Shown: positions 31,436 to 42,826 of the stretch, in pieces
Layout: each line of letters begins with the position of its first letter
Position numbering within the stretch: position 1 is the first letter of the stretch
Origin: Charina bottae
Lineage: Eukaryota; Chordata; Lepidosauria; Squamata; Charinaidae
Direction: 5' to 3'
Length of the DNA: 64,000 nucleotides
Assembly: GCA_023362775.1 (NCBI GenBank)
Contig: JALMGJ010000005.1
Coordinates: forward strand, 67,657,963-67,721,962
Notes under the pieces: model-generated
Told to the model about the DNA's origin: nothing
Database searches by the model: none
What the model saw: only the letters and a program-made list of their open reading frames with translations
Translations under genes and position numbers: made by a program

Positions 31436-32246
31436 CATCCAAATCAGAGATAAATTACTACTACTATTTCCTCCTCTTCTTTGGAAAAACGGACATTTGG
31501 AATAATTTAATCAGTGTTTTAATATGACTAGAGTTGTCAATTTTGTTTGTTTTAAAAAAATCCTTATGTATAAGATTAAACACACTAACCTTGTGATAAG
31601 ACCCCACGGATTGACAAATCCATTGTGCTTTTTCTAATCATAAAAGATATTAATTGCTTAATAACATGTCCTTGTTTTTATTTCCTAAAAAAAGAAAAGC
31701 AGTTTACTTATTTAGATTGAAGCCTGAATATGTCGATGAATTGAAGCCTGAAAAAGAGGCGAAAAAACAGATTGATCACCCATCCTTCAAATTTGCCTTT
31801 TCCCTTTTTTTCCCTTTAAGTACCCAGTTCTTGTTCTCTTATTTGGTTCTAATATACTGATGCTTCCAATAATGAATTTGACCAGCTAATTTCCCTTTTA
31901 GAAAAATTCCCTAGATAATGACCCATCATGTTTCAGAGCAAAGTAGAAATTCTAAACAGGGCTTTCCAATTTTATTGCTCAATGCTTCTAACATTTGTAC
32001 ATGATCTCTGCAGAACCCAGCAGAACTACACAAAGTTACCAGAATGAGTTGCTATGTGTACTTTCATTTTCCAACCAGTGATATCTGAAACTCCTTGGGA
32101 AATGCCCTTGTAACTTGGTTCTAATGTTTTGGGCTATGTGAAAAGCAGCAAGTGGGACAGTAACAATAAAACCACTTTTGTCTAAGATGTCTGCAATACT
32201 GTAACGTTTCCAGAATGACAACGGGACAAGGCATCTGCTCTGCGGT
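31436..32246. other. unannotated interval
   Basis: No gene or recognised repeat. Confidence 0.5.
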
Positions 32247-32400
32247 GTCCATAGGGAGGGGGTCAAAAAAGTCAAGATGGCAGTCACAACTAGGCAATCG
32301 AAGCCCCATGCTTTTTTACATACATCGTGATGTAATGTGATTTGATTATGTGGTTGAGGCAAAGGCCATGTTGACTTTTTTGGCTTCCCATGGACACCCC
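32247..32400. mobile_element. short CAAGATGGC inverted-repeat element
   Basis: Left end GGTGTCCATAGGG then GTCAAAAAAGTCAAGATGGC. The right end is its imperfect complement ending CCATGGACACC. About 154 bp and non-coding. Confidence 0.75.
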
Positions 32401-34477
32401 TATCAAAGTCTGAGGAATTTCATGGGATTAGGAGCAAAAACCCTGGTGGAGTTTGTGGGAATTGAGGAACAACACTTCCAAAGGGCGCAATGTTGGAAAA
32501 GGCTGTGTGGTATCACATACCACATTTGTTTGTTTGTTAAAGCAACTTCTTTGGCCACCCAACTTGTACTTAGAAGAAGGGCACAAACTCTCTAATGCAT
32601 TTTATTTCAGGGATAGACAAATGGATGCAAACTCCAGATCGGATAGGCCTGGATAGGACTGTAAGCAGGACAGCCAAGGCCACCAGTTCTTGTATCAGCT
32701 GGCAGTACCTAGCTGAATATTGGTTTCCAAGGAACAGAGTTTTATGAAACACTGTGTTAGATTTCAGCCGCCTGGTCTTTACCAGTACCTGGTCGAGGGA
32801 CTCATGCCACACCAATCTTTTTATCAGCTGCACTGATTATAATTTTGCTTCCTGGTTACTGTTTTGCTTGTGGGAGTAATTTGAAGTGCCGGTTTGACCT
32901 CTGAGCCCGAAACAAACTGATATTTGAAACTGAGTCCCTGAAAAGGGTGAATCTCTTATCAATGATCTAAACTTCAGCCATATTTTTATTATGCTAGAAA
33001 GTATGCATACAAATGTCATAACTATTCCCTCTGCTATTTCTTTTTCTATTGCTCTAAACCATTTAAGCCTTCCAGGGTTTCTAAAGCTTCCTATTCAAAA
33101 AAATATTTATTTATATTCCTGCTTCACACAGCCAGAAGGTTATACTGTTTTCCTATTTGTCTTGGTAGGGATGGTCTATCTGAGATAAAATGCAAGCAGG
33201 TCGATCTTTTCCACATCAGGAAATGACCATTTCTTGATTTTCAGAATTGCAGCTGCTTCTTAGAATGTTTTATTCTATTTCCACTGAAGAGCTTTTGTGA
33301 GCGGAAGCAGGAAGGAGAAGCCGGCTGCCGAATGCCTGGAAAACACAGACAATCCGTTTGATTTTGGAGAGCCGCCAACCCTTGGAAGCTTTAGGGACTT
33401 GAATTCCCAGACCAATCCAAACTTTTCTGGGTGTCTATTAGGCCTAAGCTTTCCTGGAAAAAGAAAAAGAATGCTCTGGTCTTGAAGGTTCAAAATGAAT
33501 CCGTTTTTTCTCGCTCTGTTATCTTTCTTTTGGTTAGGGCTTTTCCAATACAGGGCTTTTATTTCCCATCAGAAAAGCACAATCCATGTTTTTCTTGTTT
33601 AAAAAAATCAATTAAGAGACCAGGCAAGGAAAATGGAACTACTGTATGTTGTCATCCTTGCTGATAAAGACTCATAAAAGGGAAATTTTTCAGTCCCTCA
33701 TTTTTCAAAAAGTATACTTGCTATGGTAAATGTTCCATTTTGTCAGCAAATGCAGATTGTTTCAAATCAGCTCCCCCGTGATGAGCTGTTGGAAGAGATC
33801 TGTCCGTTCCCCCAGAGAGAAACTGCAGGGAACGCTTGTAAATGAAACTTGCACTGGACAAGTATGAGTGATTATTTCAGACTGTGCTGGGCTTTGTTCC
33901 CTTCTCCTAAATTCACATTCAGAACAGCTTTGGAACTCCCACACTGCACATTCCAACGGCAGGCACCATCTTGTTCTGTGCTGGAATGCTGGCCTCCGTT
34001 ACAACATCTGTGTAAAATTTTACACTAAAAAAAGATCTAGGCTACCCTCCATGATTTTATATATAGGGACACAAATGATAGCAAAAGTGCAATTAAAAGC
34101 AAAGAGAAAAGAAAACAGAGAGATATAGGAGCCACCAGGACAGCATCCATTTAAGCTCAGTTTCTGGCAGAGAGCAGGATAAAATTAAAAAAAATATACA
34201 GTATGTTTGCTCTGAAAGCAGAAGAGAGAGTCAAACATTCCTACCTAGGTTAAAGGGTATTAATGGTGTGCTCTTTGAAAACAACTTTCACCTGCTTACC
34301 ACATGTTTAACTATGGATAGGTAAAAGGATCCAGAAAAGGATCTCAGATGGAGAAAATATTTTTTTCAGCCTGGGTTGAATTGTTTTAATACACTCTCGT
34401 GACAGCACCTAACCAACCTTGGCTGATCTTGAGAAGATAGGCAGGGTCACCTACGGTTAGTACTTAGATGCGAGCAG
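32401..34477. other. unannotated interval
   Basis: About 2 kb without a recognised gene or repeat. Scattered frames of 60-87 codons lack motifs. Confidence 0.45.
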
Positions 34478-36111
34478 GGACATCCACAGAGGGGGGAGGG
34501 TGCAAAAAATCAAGATGGCAAGTATGGCCACACAATCAAAGCCCTGCCCTGTTTTTATGAGTGTCACATGTGTGATGCAGTGGATATGATCTTCACTGCA
34601 CGACAGCTTCAAGAAAAATGCAAGGAACAAAACCGCCCTCTATACATGGCATTTATTGATCTGACTAAAGCCTTTGATACTGTAAATCGTACTGCTCTCT
34701 GGACCATCCTTCTGAAAATCGGATGCCCTGATAAATTTGTGAACATCTTGCGGTTACTCCATGACGACATGATGGCAACAATCCTGAATAACAATGGCTC
34801 TCAAAGCGATCCATTTAAAGTGGAATCCGGCGTTAAACAGGGATGTGTTATTGCTCCAACCTTATTCGCTATCTTCATCGCTATGATTATGCACCTTGTT
34901 GAAGAGAAACTTCCTACTGGTGTAGAAATTATATATCGAACAGATGGAAAGCTTTTTAATCTTAGTAGGCTGAAAGCAAAAAATAAGGTAATTGCAACTT
35001 CTGTTATAGAACTTCAATATGCTGATGATAACGTAGTCTGTGCACACTCCGAGGAAGATCTTCAAACTATCCTAAACATCTTTGCAGAAGCATATGAAAA
35101 ACTCGGCCTCTCGATTAACATTAAAAAAACCAAAGTGCTTTACCAGCAAGTTCGAACCAATCCCTCCGCAGCGCCATCAATCCAGCTTAAAGGTGTGTCA
35201 CTAGAAAATGTCGATCACTTTTCTTATCTCGGCAGCCATCTATCTACAAAAGCCGACATCGACGCTGAAATTCAGCATCGCCTGAGCTCTGCGAGTGTAG
35301 CTTTCTCCCGAATGAAGCGTAGAGTGTTTGAGGATCGGGACATTCGCAGGGAGACCAAAATGCTTGTTTACAAAGCCATTGTACTACCAACCCTTCTGTA
35401 CGCCTGTGAAACATGGACCCTCTACAAACGCCACCTCCAACTTCTTGAAAGATTCCATCAACGCTGCCTCCGAAAAATTCTGCAAATTACTTGGGAAGAT
35501 AGGCGGACTAATGTTAGCGTATTAGAAGAAGCGAAAACCACCAGCATTGAAACAATGATCATCCAACATCAACTTCGCTGGACCGGTCATGTTGTTCGAA
35601 TGCCTGACCATCGTCTTCCAAAGCAGCTACTTTGCTCCCAACTTAAGAATGGAAAACGGAATATTGGTGGACAGCAAAAGAGATTCAAAGATACTCTCAA
35701 AGCTAATTTAAAAAAATGTAATATCAGCATTGAGAACTGGGAAGCCCTAACTCATGAGCGTTTCAATTGGAGGTCATCCTTTATTAATGGCGCTATGGAC
35801 TTTGAAGAAGCACGAGTACAGGGCGAAAAGGAGAAAAGAGCTAAAAGGAAGGCACGTCAGGCAAACCCTCATCATGACCGTCTCCCACCCGGAAACCTAT
35901 TCCCTCATCGTGGGAGGTTGTGCGGATCCAGAATTGGCCTTTATAGCCACTTACGGATCCACCGTTAAAATTTTACCTTTGGAAGACAATCTTACTCGGC
36001 TACGAGTGATCGCCAATGAAAATGATGGCATGTAAAAAAAGGGGTGAGGTTTTGATTGCATGGTCATGGCCACCATCTTGACTTCATCGACAGCCCCTTC
36101 TGTGGATGTCC
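34478..36111. mobile_element. CAAGATGGC inverted-repeat element enclosing an RTE-like LINE
   Basis: Ends GGACATCCACAGA and TCTGTGGATGTCC are perfect complements. The next ~55 bp of each arm also match (AAGTCAAGATGG(T/C) and GCAATCAAA blocks). Between the arms lies a LINE ORF of 466 codons on the plus strand. The arms belong to the same family as the short element at 32247-32400, so the LINE is extra cargo or a nested insertion. Confidence 0.78.
34568..35968 (+). CDS. RTE-like LINE reverse transcriptase (5'-truncated) with C2H2 tail
   Basis: 466 open codons beginning inside the RT fingers. Motifs: DMIFTARQLQEKCKEQNRPL, AFIDLTKAFDTVNRTALW (catalytic Asp), VESGVKQGCVIAPTLFAIF, ELQYADDNVVCAHSEEDL (catalytic YADD), FSYLGSHLSTKADIDAE and LRWTGHVVRMPDHRLPKQLL. 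The C-terminal finger appears as LFPHRGRLCGSRIGLYSHLR; its two Cys positions are changed to Phe and Arg relative to CPHCGRLC at 19605. No endonuclease domain is present. Very similar to 18760-19668. It is an RTE-like family whose members I also associate with flatworms. Confidence 0.85.
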   Translation: MCDAVDMIFTARQLQEKCKEQNRPLYMAFIDLTKAFDTVNRTALWTILLKIGCPDKFVNILRLLHDDMMATILNNNGSQSDPFKVESGVKQGCVIAPTLFAIFIAMIMHLVEEKLPTGVEIIYRTDGKLFNLSRLKAKNKVIATSVIELQYADDNVVCAHSEEDLQTILNIFAEAYEKLGLSINIKKTKVLYQQVRTNPSAAPSIQLKGVSLENVDHFSYLGSHLSTKADIDAEIQHRLSSASVAFSRMKRRVFEDRDIRRETKMLVYKAIVLPTLLYACETWTLYKRHLQLLERFHQRCLRKILQITWEDRRTNVSVLEEAKTTSIETMIIQHQLRWTGHVVRMPDHRLPKQLLCSQLKNGKRNIGGQQKRFKDTLKANLKKCNISIENWEALTHERFNWRSSFINGAMDFEEARVQGEKEKRAKRKARQANPHHDRLPPGNLFPHRGRLCGSRIGLYSHLRIHR

Positions 36112-37145
36112 TTGGTTGGGAGAACACAAACAATCCCAGATAAACAACAACAGCAACAACAACCTTGGAATAAATAATGGCAACCACTTCAGTCTCCTTG
36201 TCCGGGTGAGTCCATGAAGACATTAGGAATCACGTTTGACCTGAAGAAAGCTTTTTTAAAAAATTCTGTTTAGGTTGTGTGAAACTTATTCTGGCAATCT
36301 AGATGTTTGCCTTGTGTCTGATATATTTCCTGAACATCAGGAAATGTTCCTGATGCAGTGATATTATTTCATAAGAAAAAGGAGGTCAGAGTTTATCTTT
36401 CTTTTTGTCTCTCTTTCTAATGCATGTTCTAATCAACATATAGCTTCTCCATTTTATAAATACTGACTCAGGTACAACTTATGAAAATGATCTTAAAGAG
36501 GAAGAGTCAGAAATTAATTTAAATCTAAAACATTGACTATAAAATTAGTTTGGATTCTTGTACACACACATAAAAAGTGCTGTAATATGGGAATTACCAA
36601 AAACCAGACAGGGCACTCTGTACTTTTCACATTAAATGTGACCATAAAAGGCTTGAATCCAGGGTGTCTGAAGACTTTTTAATTTCCATATGACTCTTTA
36701 CACCAGTTATGCTTTTCAGATTTGCCCAGAATTCCACCGTTATCAGAGGCAAAAGAAAAAAATGATGTAGGAAGGAGTCTTCCTGAGTGGGTTTGAAAGC
36801 CTGCTTTAAACTTGAATTAAAACGAGAGCATCTCTTTCTATAACCATGGTTAGCAGATCAGGGGCAGTGTGAGTGGAATTTTTATTGGGAAAGACAGAAA
36901 GCAGAAAACTCCCTATTCCTGATCCATGACTGAAATTGGGAGCATTTCACATGCATCGCCTTAGAAGATGGCTTTCTTATCCTCTTGGAATATTTCTCCA
37001 GGTAAAGCAGGAAACCATTTCTAGCCTAGCCTGGCCCTGGCCTTGCTTTACTTGTACCAATGCAGGAAGATTGGAAGCATATTTCTTCCAAAGGAGACTT
37101 TAGTCTCCGTACCTCAGTTACAGTCTTCACTGCTCAGCAGCAACT
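36112..37145. other. unannotated interval
   Basis: No gene or recognised repeat. Confidence 0.5.
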
Positions 37146-37153
37146 CTCTAGTG

Positions 37154-37460
37154 CAGAGCTTTCCAAACTTTTCATGTTGGTGACACACTTTTTAGACATG
37201 CATCATTTTGCGACACACTCTTACAGCAGGGCACAAGGCAGGCACTAGGACCTGCGCGGAATCACAGCAGGTTTGGAGGCAGCAAGGCACAAGGCAGGCA
37301 CTAGGACCTGCGCGGAATCCTGGCAGGGCAGGTTTGGAGGCAGCAAGGCACAAGGCAGGCACTAGGACCTGCGCGGAATCCTGGCAGAGCTCGGAGGCAG
37401 CAGCAGCTGTGACACACTCAGACACTGCAGCCGACCGGACACACAGTTTGGAAAGCTCTG
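37154..37460. mobile_element. hAT-type element with internal ~60-bp tandem repeat
   Basis: Ends CAGAGCTTTCCAAAC and GTTTGGAAAGCTCTG. Flanks CTCTAGTG and CTCTAAAA. The interior carries three copies of a unit containing GGCACAAGGCAGGCACTAGG at about 37229, 37286 and 37347. Related copies at 55626 and 58517 have one and two units. Confidence 0.82.
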
Positions 37461-37468
37461 CTCTAAAA

Positions 37469-38311
37469 TTTTAGGCTGGAGGTTTTGCCTGGCCTCTTTG
37501 AAGAAACCAAGGATTAAATTTGGGACCTTCTGCGTGCCAAGAATGTACTCTCTCTCCTTCAGGATAAAGCATACCTGAAATCCAGATGGCAGGGCCCAAA
37601 ATAAGGAATAAAAAAAATCATGGGCTATTAAGAGCTCTCAGAGGAATCTGCATCATTTCCAGATTGTGCAAACATGTTTGTGTCTTGGAAACTGCAAAAA
37701 CAGGCAGAGAGGTGTCTGTTTCCACACAGACAGTATCTTGTGTATTCCAAAGGTATCTGGACTTTCCAGTAATAATGGAATCGCCTCCAGGAACTGCTTC
37801 CTTTGCCAGCCTTGTCTGCCATTCCTCATATTCGTTCAGGCTGTTCTGAAAGCAAATGCTGGCCAGCTGTTCATACAGTTCTATAGCCCATCCTGTCATC
37901 TGCCAAACTCACAGGTAACTGCAACAGATCTACAGACCAACCGATAGACAGGCAGGCAGGCAGACAGACAGACAGACAGAGAGATAAATAATGACCTTAA
38001 ATGCATGTATAATATTGAAATTATCATGCATGATGATCGTATGCTAATCCAAAAATTACATCTTGCATTCAGCTTGCATTTCAGAACACAAAATATAATT
38101 ACTGAGCGATTTAGTGCTTAAAAGTCAGAATGACATGGTATGAAATGACTGTCCATAATTACTCAGAATAACAAACAGAAAAAAACCAAAAGCTCACTTC
38201 AAAGTAACTAAATGGGAAAGTCAGTAGATAACAGTGATTTTTTAAAAAATTAGTAAGTGATTGTGTCCTTTAAATGAAGCATACAGATCACCGATACACT
38301 AAGGAACGTCT
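37469..38311. other. unannotated interval
   Basis: No gene recognised. GACA/GGCA-type repeat at 37946-37981. Confidence 0.5.
37946..37981. repeat. (GGCA)n(GACA)n microsatellite
   Basis: AGACAGGCAGGCAGGCAGAC followed by GACA units. Confidence 0.85.
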
Positions 38312-38321
38312 ATGGCCATTA

Positions 38322-38556
38322 TGAGAGCCAGTTTCGTGTAGTGGTTAAGGAACAGGCTAGAAACCAGGAGACACAGAGTTCTAGTCCCGCCTTAGGCATG
38401 AAAGCCGGCTGGGTGACCTTGGGCCAGTCACTCTCTCTCAGCCCTAGGAAGGAGGCAATGGCAAACCACTTCTGAAATCTTGCCAAGAAAATTGCAGGGA
38501 CTAATCCAGGCAGTTGCTGAGGATCGGACATGATTGAATGGCAAAAAAAAAAAAAA
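38322..38556 (+). mobile_element. tRNA-derived SINE with Sauria-type head
   Basis: Head GAGCCAGTTTCGTGTAGTGG (box A) and GAGTTCTAGTCCC (box B), then AAAGCCGGCTGGGTGACCTT and an A15 tail. Perfect 10-bp duplication ATGGCCATTA at 38312-38321 and 38557-38566. The poly-A tail points to a relatively recent insertion. Confidence 0.88.
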
Positions 38557-38566
38557 ATGGCCATTA

Positions 38567-39697
38567 CAATGATCAAATAGACTGGGTGTTTTTACTGTAT
38601 GATAAAAGCTGTACTAACCGAGGTGGAAGTTTTCTCCAAAATTCAAAGACTACCATTTGTCTATGGATATGTGTTCGCTTGGCATAAAACGCACAGTGCT
38701 TCACGATTTTGCCATATATTTCTTCAAGTCAGCTAATGCATTTTGAAATATCCAAATATTCCTGCTATACCCTTTGTAGGTGGAGGAAGGGAAAATACAT
38801 CCAAAATACATTCAGGTTTCCGGGTCCTTTTTTGTTTTTTCCTGCCAGTTTACCTGGACAATACAGGGACAAGACCAATCTAGAAGTGAAACATGGTACA
38901 ATAAACCCAAACAAAATCCTATTTCAAGTTAAGTTAGGAGAATACCAGCAGTCCACTGTTGGTGAGTGCAGTATGTTTTACCCTTCATGCATTAAAAAAA
39001 GAAAAGAAAAAGAAATATTTTAAATTATCTTAAACCTGGAAACAGAAGAGATCAAAGGATAATGTGTTTCATGTGTATATATGACTTGGAGAAAGGACCA
39101 GCTTTCTTGAACTCGGAAGAGAAGCGCTAGCTGAGAGTGAAAAGTTTCTTCCTGCAATAAGAGGTGCCTTTTCTGAAACACTATTGTCTTTAAACCATCC
39201 AGAATTCTTCTTAAAACTAACCACATTTGGATCAATATCTGTGTAGCTGAAATAATATCTAGTTATTTTTTCCCCTAATGATTTACTGTCTGTGGCCTGT
39301 CCTGGAAAGAAAGATAGCATAAATAAAAAATGAATAATTAATTGAGGCTTAAAGTTGGCAGCAACTGCAAGGCGTGCCGTGAGGGAAAGAAAGTCATATT
39401 ATCCTAACAAACTGGCCCAAAGTCCAACAGCAAATATTTGCTGCTTGAAAATAACTGCGACACATTTTGTTTAATCAGTAATTTTAGCCTTTCACCACAA
39501 CTCAGCTGTGCACCATGACTTAAGTAGCCCTTTGATTTGCAGGGGTAGCTGATTTCTTTTATTTTACTCTCCAGAATCTTATAGCACCAACATAAAAAAA
39601 AAAGGGGGGGGGTTGTTGTGAATTCTACCCAGTGGAAAAAGGTATCTGGATTTGGACTTACATTTTCATTCAGAAGCCAGGCTTTTATACTCCACAT
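38567..39697. other. unannotated interval
   Basis: No gene or recognised repeat. Confidence 0.5.
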
Positions 39698-39880
39698 CAG
39701 TGTTCCTCAGCCTTGGCATCTCTCCCGTTGGGGGAGATGGGCGGTCATATAAATTTAAATAATAAAATAATAAATAAATGTGAGGACTTCGACTCCCAGA
39801 ATTCTCTAGCCAGCACTGGCTGGGGAATTCTGGCAGTTGAAGTTCACATATCTTCAAGTTGCCAAGGTTGAGAAACGCTG
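39698..39880. mobile_element. hAT-type foldback element interrupted by an L2 tail
   Basis: Ends CAGTGTTCCTCAGCC and GGTTGAGAAACGCTG. Within the left arm, about 39728-39781 is the 3' tip of an L2-type LINE (GGGGGAGATGGGCGGTCATA then AAATAAAT repeats). Confidence 0.72.
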
Positions 39881-39996
39881 ATCTAGATTATTAGCTTGTC
39901 ATCTTAACATCAGAGACTTCTAAGTCTCTGTGAATGTTTACTTGCTTGTGTTATTTTTATATATCAATATTAAAAAAAATTAAAAACACATTGATA

Positions 39997-39998
<2 letters not shown>

Positions 39999-40033
<35 letters not shown>

Positions 40034-40080
40034 ACGCCTATCCCTTCCCTAACGGAGGACTCTAGGCGGCTTACATACAT
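39999..40080. repeat. (AC)n microsatellite with LINE-tail remnant
   Basis: Pure AC dinucleotides to about 40032. Then GGAGGACTCTAGGCGGCTTA, an inverted L2 3'-end motif. Confidence 0.75.
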
Positions 40081-40239
40081 ATATATATTTCATTATACAT
40101 TTTTCATACATATACAATTTGAACTGCGCGCTAAGGGAAGGGGTAAGGGAACCGACTCTTCCGTGGCTACTTGGAGTACAAGCCCCACAATGCCTTGCGT
40201 CGGAGCCGGCTGCTGACGTCCTGTAGATGATAATGCAAT

Positions 40240-40355
40240 CCCTCTCTCTTCACCCAACCTACCTCATAGGGTTGTGGGGAGAAAGAGGAGGGAATGCTAC
40301 ATACACTACTCTGAGCTCCCTAACAGAAGCAGGATATAAATCTAAGAAAGAAAAA
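40240..40355 (+). mobile_element. SINE 3' fragment (Sauria SINE type)
   Basis: Carries CTACCTCATAGGGTTGTGGG, then GGAATGCTACATACACTACT and a GATATAAATCTAAG tail, the Bov-B-related end of Sauria-type SINEs. Confidence 0.7.
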
Positions 40356-40357
40356 AA

Positions 40358-40562
40358 GGGATGTCCAGAGGGTATCATTAAAAAAGTCAAGACGACAGCC
40401 AGGATGGTATGATCGAAGCTCTGCTCATACTTTATGTGTGTGCAATGCACATATATGCAATGCAGATGTGCTGCATTTATATAACACCTAAAAATTGGCA
40501 GAGCTCGGTTTGCACCATTGTGGGTGCCATCTTGACTTTTTTTACCCATACCCTGCAGTCAC
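40358..40562. mobile_element. CAAGATGGC inverted-repeat element
   Basis: Left end GGGATGTCCAGAGGG then AAAAAAGTCAAGACGACAGC. Right arm is the imperfect complement around GTGCCATCTTGACTTTTTTT. Non-coding. The arms pair around GATCGAAGCTCTGC as well. Confidence 0.72.
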
Positions 40563-41601
40563 ACCTGATACCACAATGGACAACTTGTAGCCCATAGCAC
40601 CCGCTGAATTTTAAAACATGATTTCTACACCCCCAAAACCCCCAAAGAAAGCTGGCTCACGTGCCCCTGTTCTCCAGAGAATGACCAATTGCAGAATGGC
40701 CATCTTGACCTGGAAGGGCCTTTTTGCATATGAGGCCCCTGAAGGCTGATTGACATTTTGTAACATACAAACGAAACACTCCTTCAAACTCCAACAATTG
40801 TGCTAAAGTCCTCATTATCCATGTCATTTTTCTTGGCAACAATATGGAAGTGGTTCGCTATTGACTGTTCAATGAGAAAAGAATCAGAAAAGCTGTCCCT
40901 GTGTTTTCCTCCTCTATGCAATGAACAGCAGCTGGGGGAAGGTAAATTTCACACCAGGAGAAGCCATGAAAAGAAATGATTAAACACATACACTCTTTTC
41001 TTTCCAAATGTCACATCAGTGCAACCCATTGAGAGCAGCTACTTAGTGCTTTGTTGTTCTTGTTTCTTAATTCTATGGAACAGCATCATCACAATCCCTC
41101 TCCTTTTATCTATGATACCCTCTCTGCTTTTTGGTGGTCCTCAGGGTTAAATTTACTAGCCTGTTTCATTGTTGTTTTTAGGTAATGTTCATTCTAGAAG
41201 CCTTTGTGCTAAAGCGTGAGCTAAATTGCTCCATCAGTCAATTAAACCATTTTAATTGGGCCGGTTTTAAATTATATTCATCTCATTGATGGAAAAACAC
41301 TATGCCAATTATCATCATTTTTAGGATGGCTTTATTTGGTGCAAACAGTTTTAAAACAGTGTTTGTTCTTTGTGCTTTATGCTTTGTTCTTTGCTGGTCT
41401 TTGGTTGTTGGTAGTATGAAAAAAAGTTGGATGTTAACGAGGTTTAACTGCTTGCCTTGCATTTTCACATTTCTCCTCCTACAAATTTTGTCCCTCTGAA
41501 GCACTGCAGGCCAAGTGACCACAATACCTTGACATGGGAAGCATCCAGCTTCCTTGTTTTCTCTTTTCCTGAAGAGAAAGATTGAGAGCTACAACCTCCC
41601 T
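40563..41601. other. unannotated interval
   Basis: No gene or recognised repeat. Confidence 0.5.
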
Positions 41602-41735
41602 TAGTGTTTCTCAACCTTGGCAACTTTAAGATGTGTGGACTTCAACTTCCAGAATTCCACACCCAGAATGCTGGCTGGGGAATTCTGGGAGTTGAAGTCC
41701 ACACGTCTTAAAGTTGCCAAGGTTGAGAAACACTG
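41602..41735. mobile_element. hAT-type foldback element
   Basis: Near-palindromic arms: GTGTTTCTCAACCTTGGCAA and its complement, with GAATTCTGGGAGTTGAAGTC in the right arm. Target duplication not preserved. Confidence 0.8.
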
Positions 41736-42519
41736 ATCTCCTTGAACACTTCCTTCTCTATTCACAAGCACCAGATTGCCCTGGAGGTCTTTCCCATGAC
41801 TTAAACTGGTCCTCTCTTCTTTTATAAATTTCTGTAGCAAGCATACAGCACAAAATAGAATTTAAAATGTACAAATTTAACGAGATATTCAGTCACCAAC
41901 CAGTCCAATTCAGCTGGAAGAAATCAAGAACTTCAACTCTGCTGAAACTCTCACCGCCAGCATCAGGCTGGACACCGAAGGGACTGATGAGGGAAGGGGA
42001 TTCTGTTGGTATTTGTACAGTGCAAAGCAATCTGGGCAGCAGAGAGCAGACCAGAATGAACTCCTATACTAATTGGGTCATCAGGCGTTTGAGTGAATGG
42101 CTTTTCTCAGTCACTGGCCTAGAGTTTCCTTCCACACCTAGGAAAAGATCCAAGCAAAGAAAAAAAGTAGAAATCTAATCGCCCTTTCCCCCCCATCCCC
42201 TCTGAAATACTAGCTCAAGGTAGTGCTGATATATTCAGGAATTATTTACTGGGGTTCTGCTTCTTCTTGTTATTCTGGAGAATTACCTATGGTGTGTGAG
42301 AATAGCCTTCCTTGACTTAGGAAGCAGGGCCCTACCTGGAGTGTACACTAGTGTACTTTTACCCTCTGACTGATAGCGAGAGCAGAATTCTCATAGTGCA
42401 AATCTATTCTGAGGATCACATCTTGATATTCTCTCTTCCCTGCAGTGATGCTTGAACCAACAACCTTAGCTTAATTGAGTACCTCGTGTTGCATTAATAC
42501 AACACGCTTGCAAGCTTTA
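41736..42519. other. unannotated interval
   Basis: No gene or recognised repeat. Confidence 0.5.
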
Positions 42520-42527
42520 GTTTAGAC

Positions 42528-42818
42528 CAGGGTTTCCCAACCAGGGTTCTGCAAGAGGTCACTAGGAGTTCCCTGGGAGATCACGATTTATTTAAAAAGT
42601 TATTTCAAATTCAGGCAACTTCACATTAAAGAGATACATTTCATTCTTTAGTTTTAGTTTAAGAACACCGTTAATGCATATATGCAGGCCTCCACATGAA
42701 ACGAATATAATAATTTTGTAATTTGTGGCCTATATTTGAGCCTGAATGTGCAGGGGTTCCCTGAGGCCTGAAAAATATTTCAAGGGTTCCTCCAGGGTCA
42801 AAAGGTTGAGAAAGGCTG
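42528..42818. mobile_element. hAT-type non-autonomous element with perfect duplication
   Basis: Ends CAGGGTTTCCCAACC and GGTTGAGAAAGGCTG. Perfect 8-bp duplication GTTTAGAC at 42520-42527 and 42819-42826. Same family as 46129-46418. Confidence 0.88.
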
Positions 42819-42826
42819 GTTTAGAC

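Noticed and set aside
37229..37390. CRISPR-like spaced repeats
   Set aside because: Three long (~57-61 bp period) units inside a eukaryotic hAT-type element; a minisatellite, not a CRISPR array.
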